Made by a program: the position numbers and the translations under genes. Below are positions 63,637 to 64,000 of a stretch of 64,000 nucleotides of DNA, in pieces (position 1 is the stretch's first letter; every line of letters begins with the position of its first letter). Source of the stretch: Sinomonas atrocyanea (lineage in GTDB: Bacteria; Actinomycetota; Actinomycetes; Actinomycetales; Micrococcaceae); contig NZ_CP014518.1 of NCBI RefSeq assembly GCF_001577305.1, positions 1,612,001 to 1,676,000 on the forward strand. Reading direction: 5' to 3'. The notes beneath the pieces were generated by a model that was given only the letters and a program-made list of their open reading frames with translations, had not been told where the DNA came from and ran no database searches.

Positions 63637-63921
63637 ATGGCTATTCAGCAGGGCGCCAACGTTGCCGAGCTCCGCGGTGTCGCGAAGCAGTTCGATGCGA
63701 AGGCCAACGAGGTGGACCAGATCAAGAACAACCTCAATGCGCTGATCAACAACAACATCCCGGCCAACTGGGCCGGCCGCGACGCCGAGCAGTTCAAGGG
63801 CGAGTGGCAGGCCACGGGCATGAAGTCCCTGGCCAAGCTCGTCGAGCAGCTGCGCGACGCCTCGCGCACCATGAACACCAACGCCACGGCCCAGGAGCAG
63901 ACCTCCAGCAGCCTGCACTAG
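63637..63921 (+). CDS. WXG100-family (ESAT-6-like) secreted protein
   Basis: The 94-residue protein has two helices around a W-x-G turn: NIPANWAGRDAEQFKGEW has the WAG motif with downstream AEQFKGEW helix. Length and composition (no Cys, no signal peptide) match ESAT-6/CFP-10-type type VII substrates. A strong AAAGGAAAG lies just upstream of the ATG at 63637. It follows the HNH gene in reverse orientation and the EssC-like ATPase gene before that, so it is the likely substrate of that ATPase. Confidence 0.92.
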   Translation: MAIQQGANVAELRGVAKQFDAKANEVDQIKNNLNALINNNIPANWAGRDAEQFKGEWQATGMKSLAKLVEQLRDASRTMNTNATAQEQTSSSLH

Positions 63922-63954
63922 CAGCCCACCGCGGCCCCCGTGCCGCCGCGCTCA

Positions 63955-63998
63955 CCGGGCGCTGACCGGGCGCCGACCGGGCGCTGACCGGGGGAGGC
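63955..63998 (+). repeat. 11-nt tandem repeats after the WXG100 gene
   Basis: CCGGGCGCTGA repeats at 63955, 63966 (as CCGGGCGCCGA) and 63977, with a partial fourth copy at 63988, just before the window ends. It may be intergenic or part of a downstream feature cut by the window edge. Confidence 0.6.
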
Positions 63999-64000
63999 CC

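Overview
The window is high-GC DNA of an actinobacterium. Gene content (HemD-fused NnaR regulator, AccA3/AccD/AccE-type acyl-CoA carboxylase, MMPL transporter, class II purine nucleoside phosphorylase, DUF222/HNH gene, GlnR-like boxes, WXG100 protein) suggests Micrococcales, probably a relative of Arthrobacter or Sinomonas. That placement is inference from gene content, not from a phylogenetic marker.

Layout. (1) 1-652: 3' part of a sugar-phosphate isomerase/epimerase gene, then a doubtful small gene. (2) 895-6463: nitrite assimilation, with nirB-cobA-nnaR on the minus strand and nirD divergent on the plus strand; GlnR-like half-sites lie between them. (3) 6494-10691: phosphohexomutase, purine nucleoside phosphorylase and LpdA-like flavoprotein. 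(4) 10785-20539: a compact selenocysteine module. It holds a formate dehydrogenase whose catalytic subunit reads through an in-frame TGA, its iron-sulfur and membrane subunits, selD, tRNA-Sec (selC), selA and selB. (5) 20656-27925: hemerythrin-like protein and BenE transporter, then nitrate assimilation on the minus strand (narK, nitrate reductase, and a frameshifted NasB-type flavoprotein). (6) 28216-43310: MHS transporter, acyl-CoA carboxylase alpha, Maf, MMPL exporter with TetR regulator, dicarboxylate symporter, DUF885 protein, carboxylase epsilon and beta, SDR and BirA. (7) 43303-45173: PH-domain membrane protein and class III adenylate cyclase. (8) 45349-61467: nine tightly packed co-oriented genes, mostly with translational coupling: MoxR, DUF58, transglutaminase-like protein, RDD-FHA, PP2C phosphatase, FHA protein, Ser/Thr kinase, FHA-winged-helix protein and an FHA-containing EssC/EccC-type ATPase. 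(9) 61494-63921: a DUF222/HNH gene in reverse orientation, then a WXG100 protein.

How the parts fit. Nitrate enters by NarK, is reduced by the molybdenum nitrate reductase (electrons from the NasB-type protein, if functional), then by NirBD, whose sirohaem depends on CobA; GlnR and NnaR probably regulate all of it. The Sec module supplies everything specific to one selenoprotein, so it looks self-contained. AccA3, AccD, AccE and BirA form a biotin-dependent carboxylase set, and a shared palindrome near accA3 and accD suggests common control. The kinase, phosphatase and FHA genes beside the EssC-like ATPase and WXG100 gene look like a phosphorylation-regulated type VII-like secretion locus. 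It may continue past the window and is the most promising system here.

Two intergenic regions (29.6 and 39.3 kb) carry unrelated sequences with the same architecture: direct copies at an exact 22-nt period followed by inverted copies.
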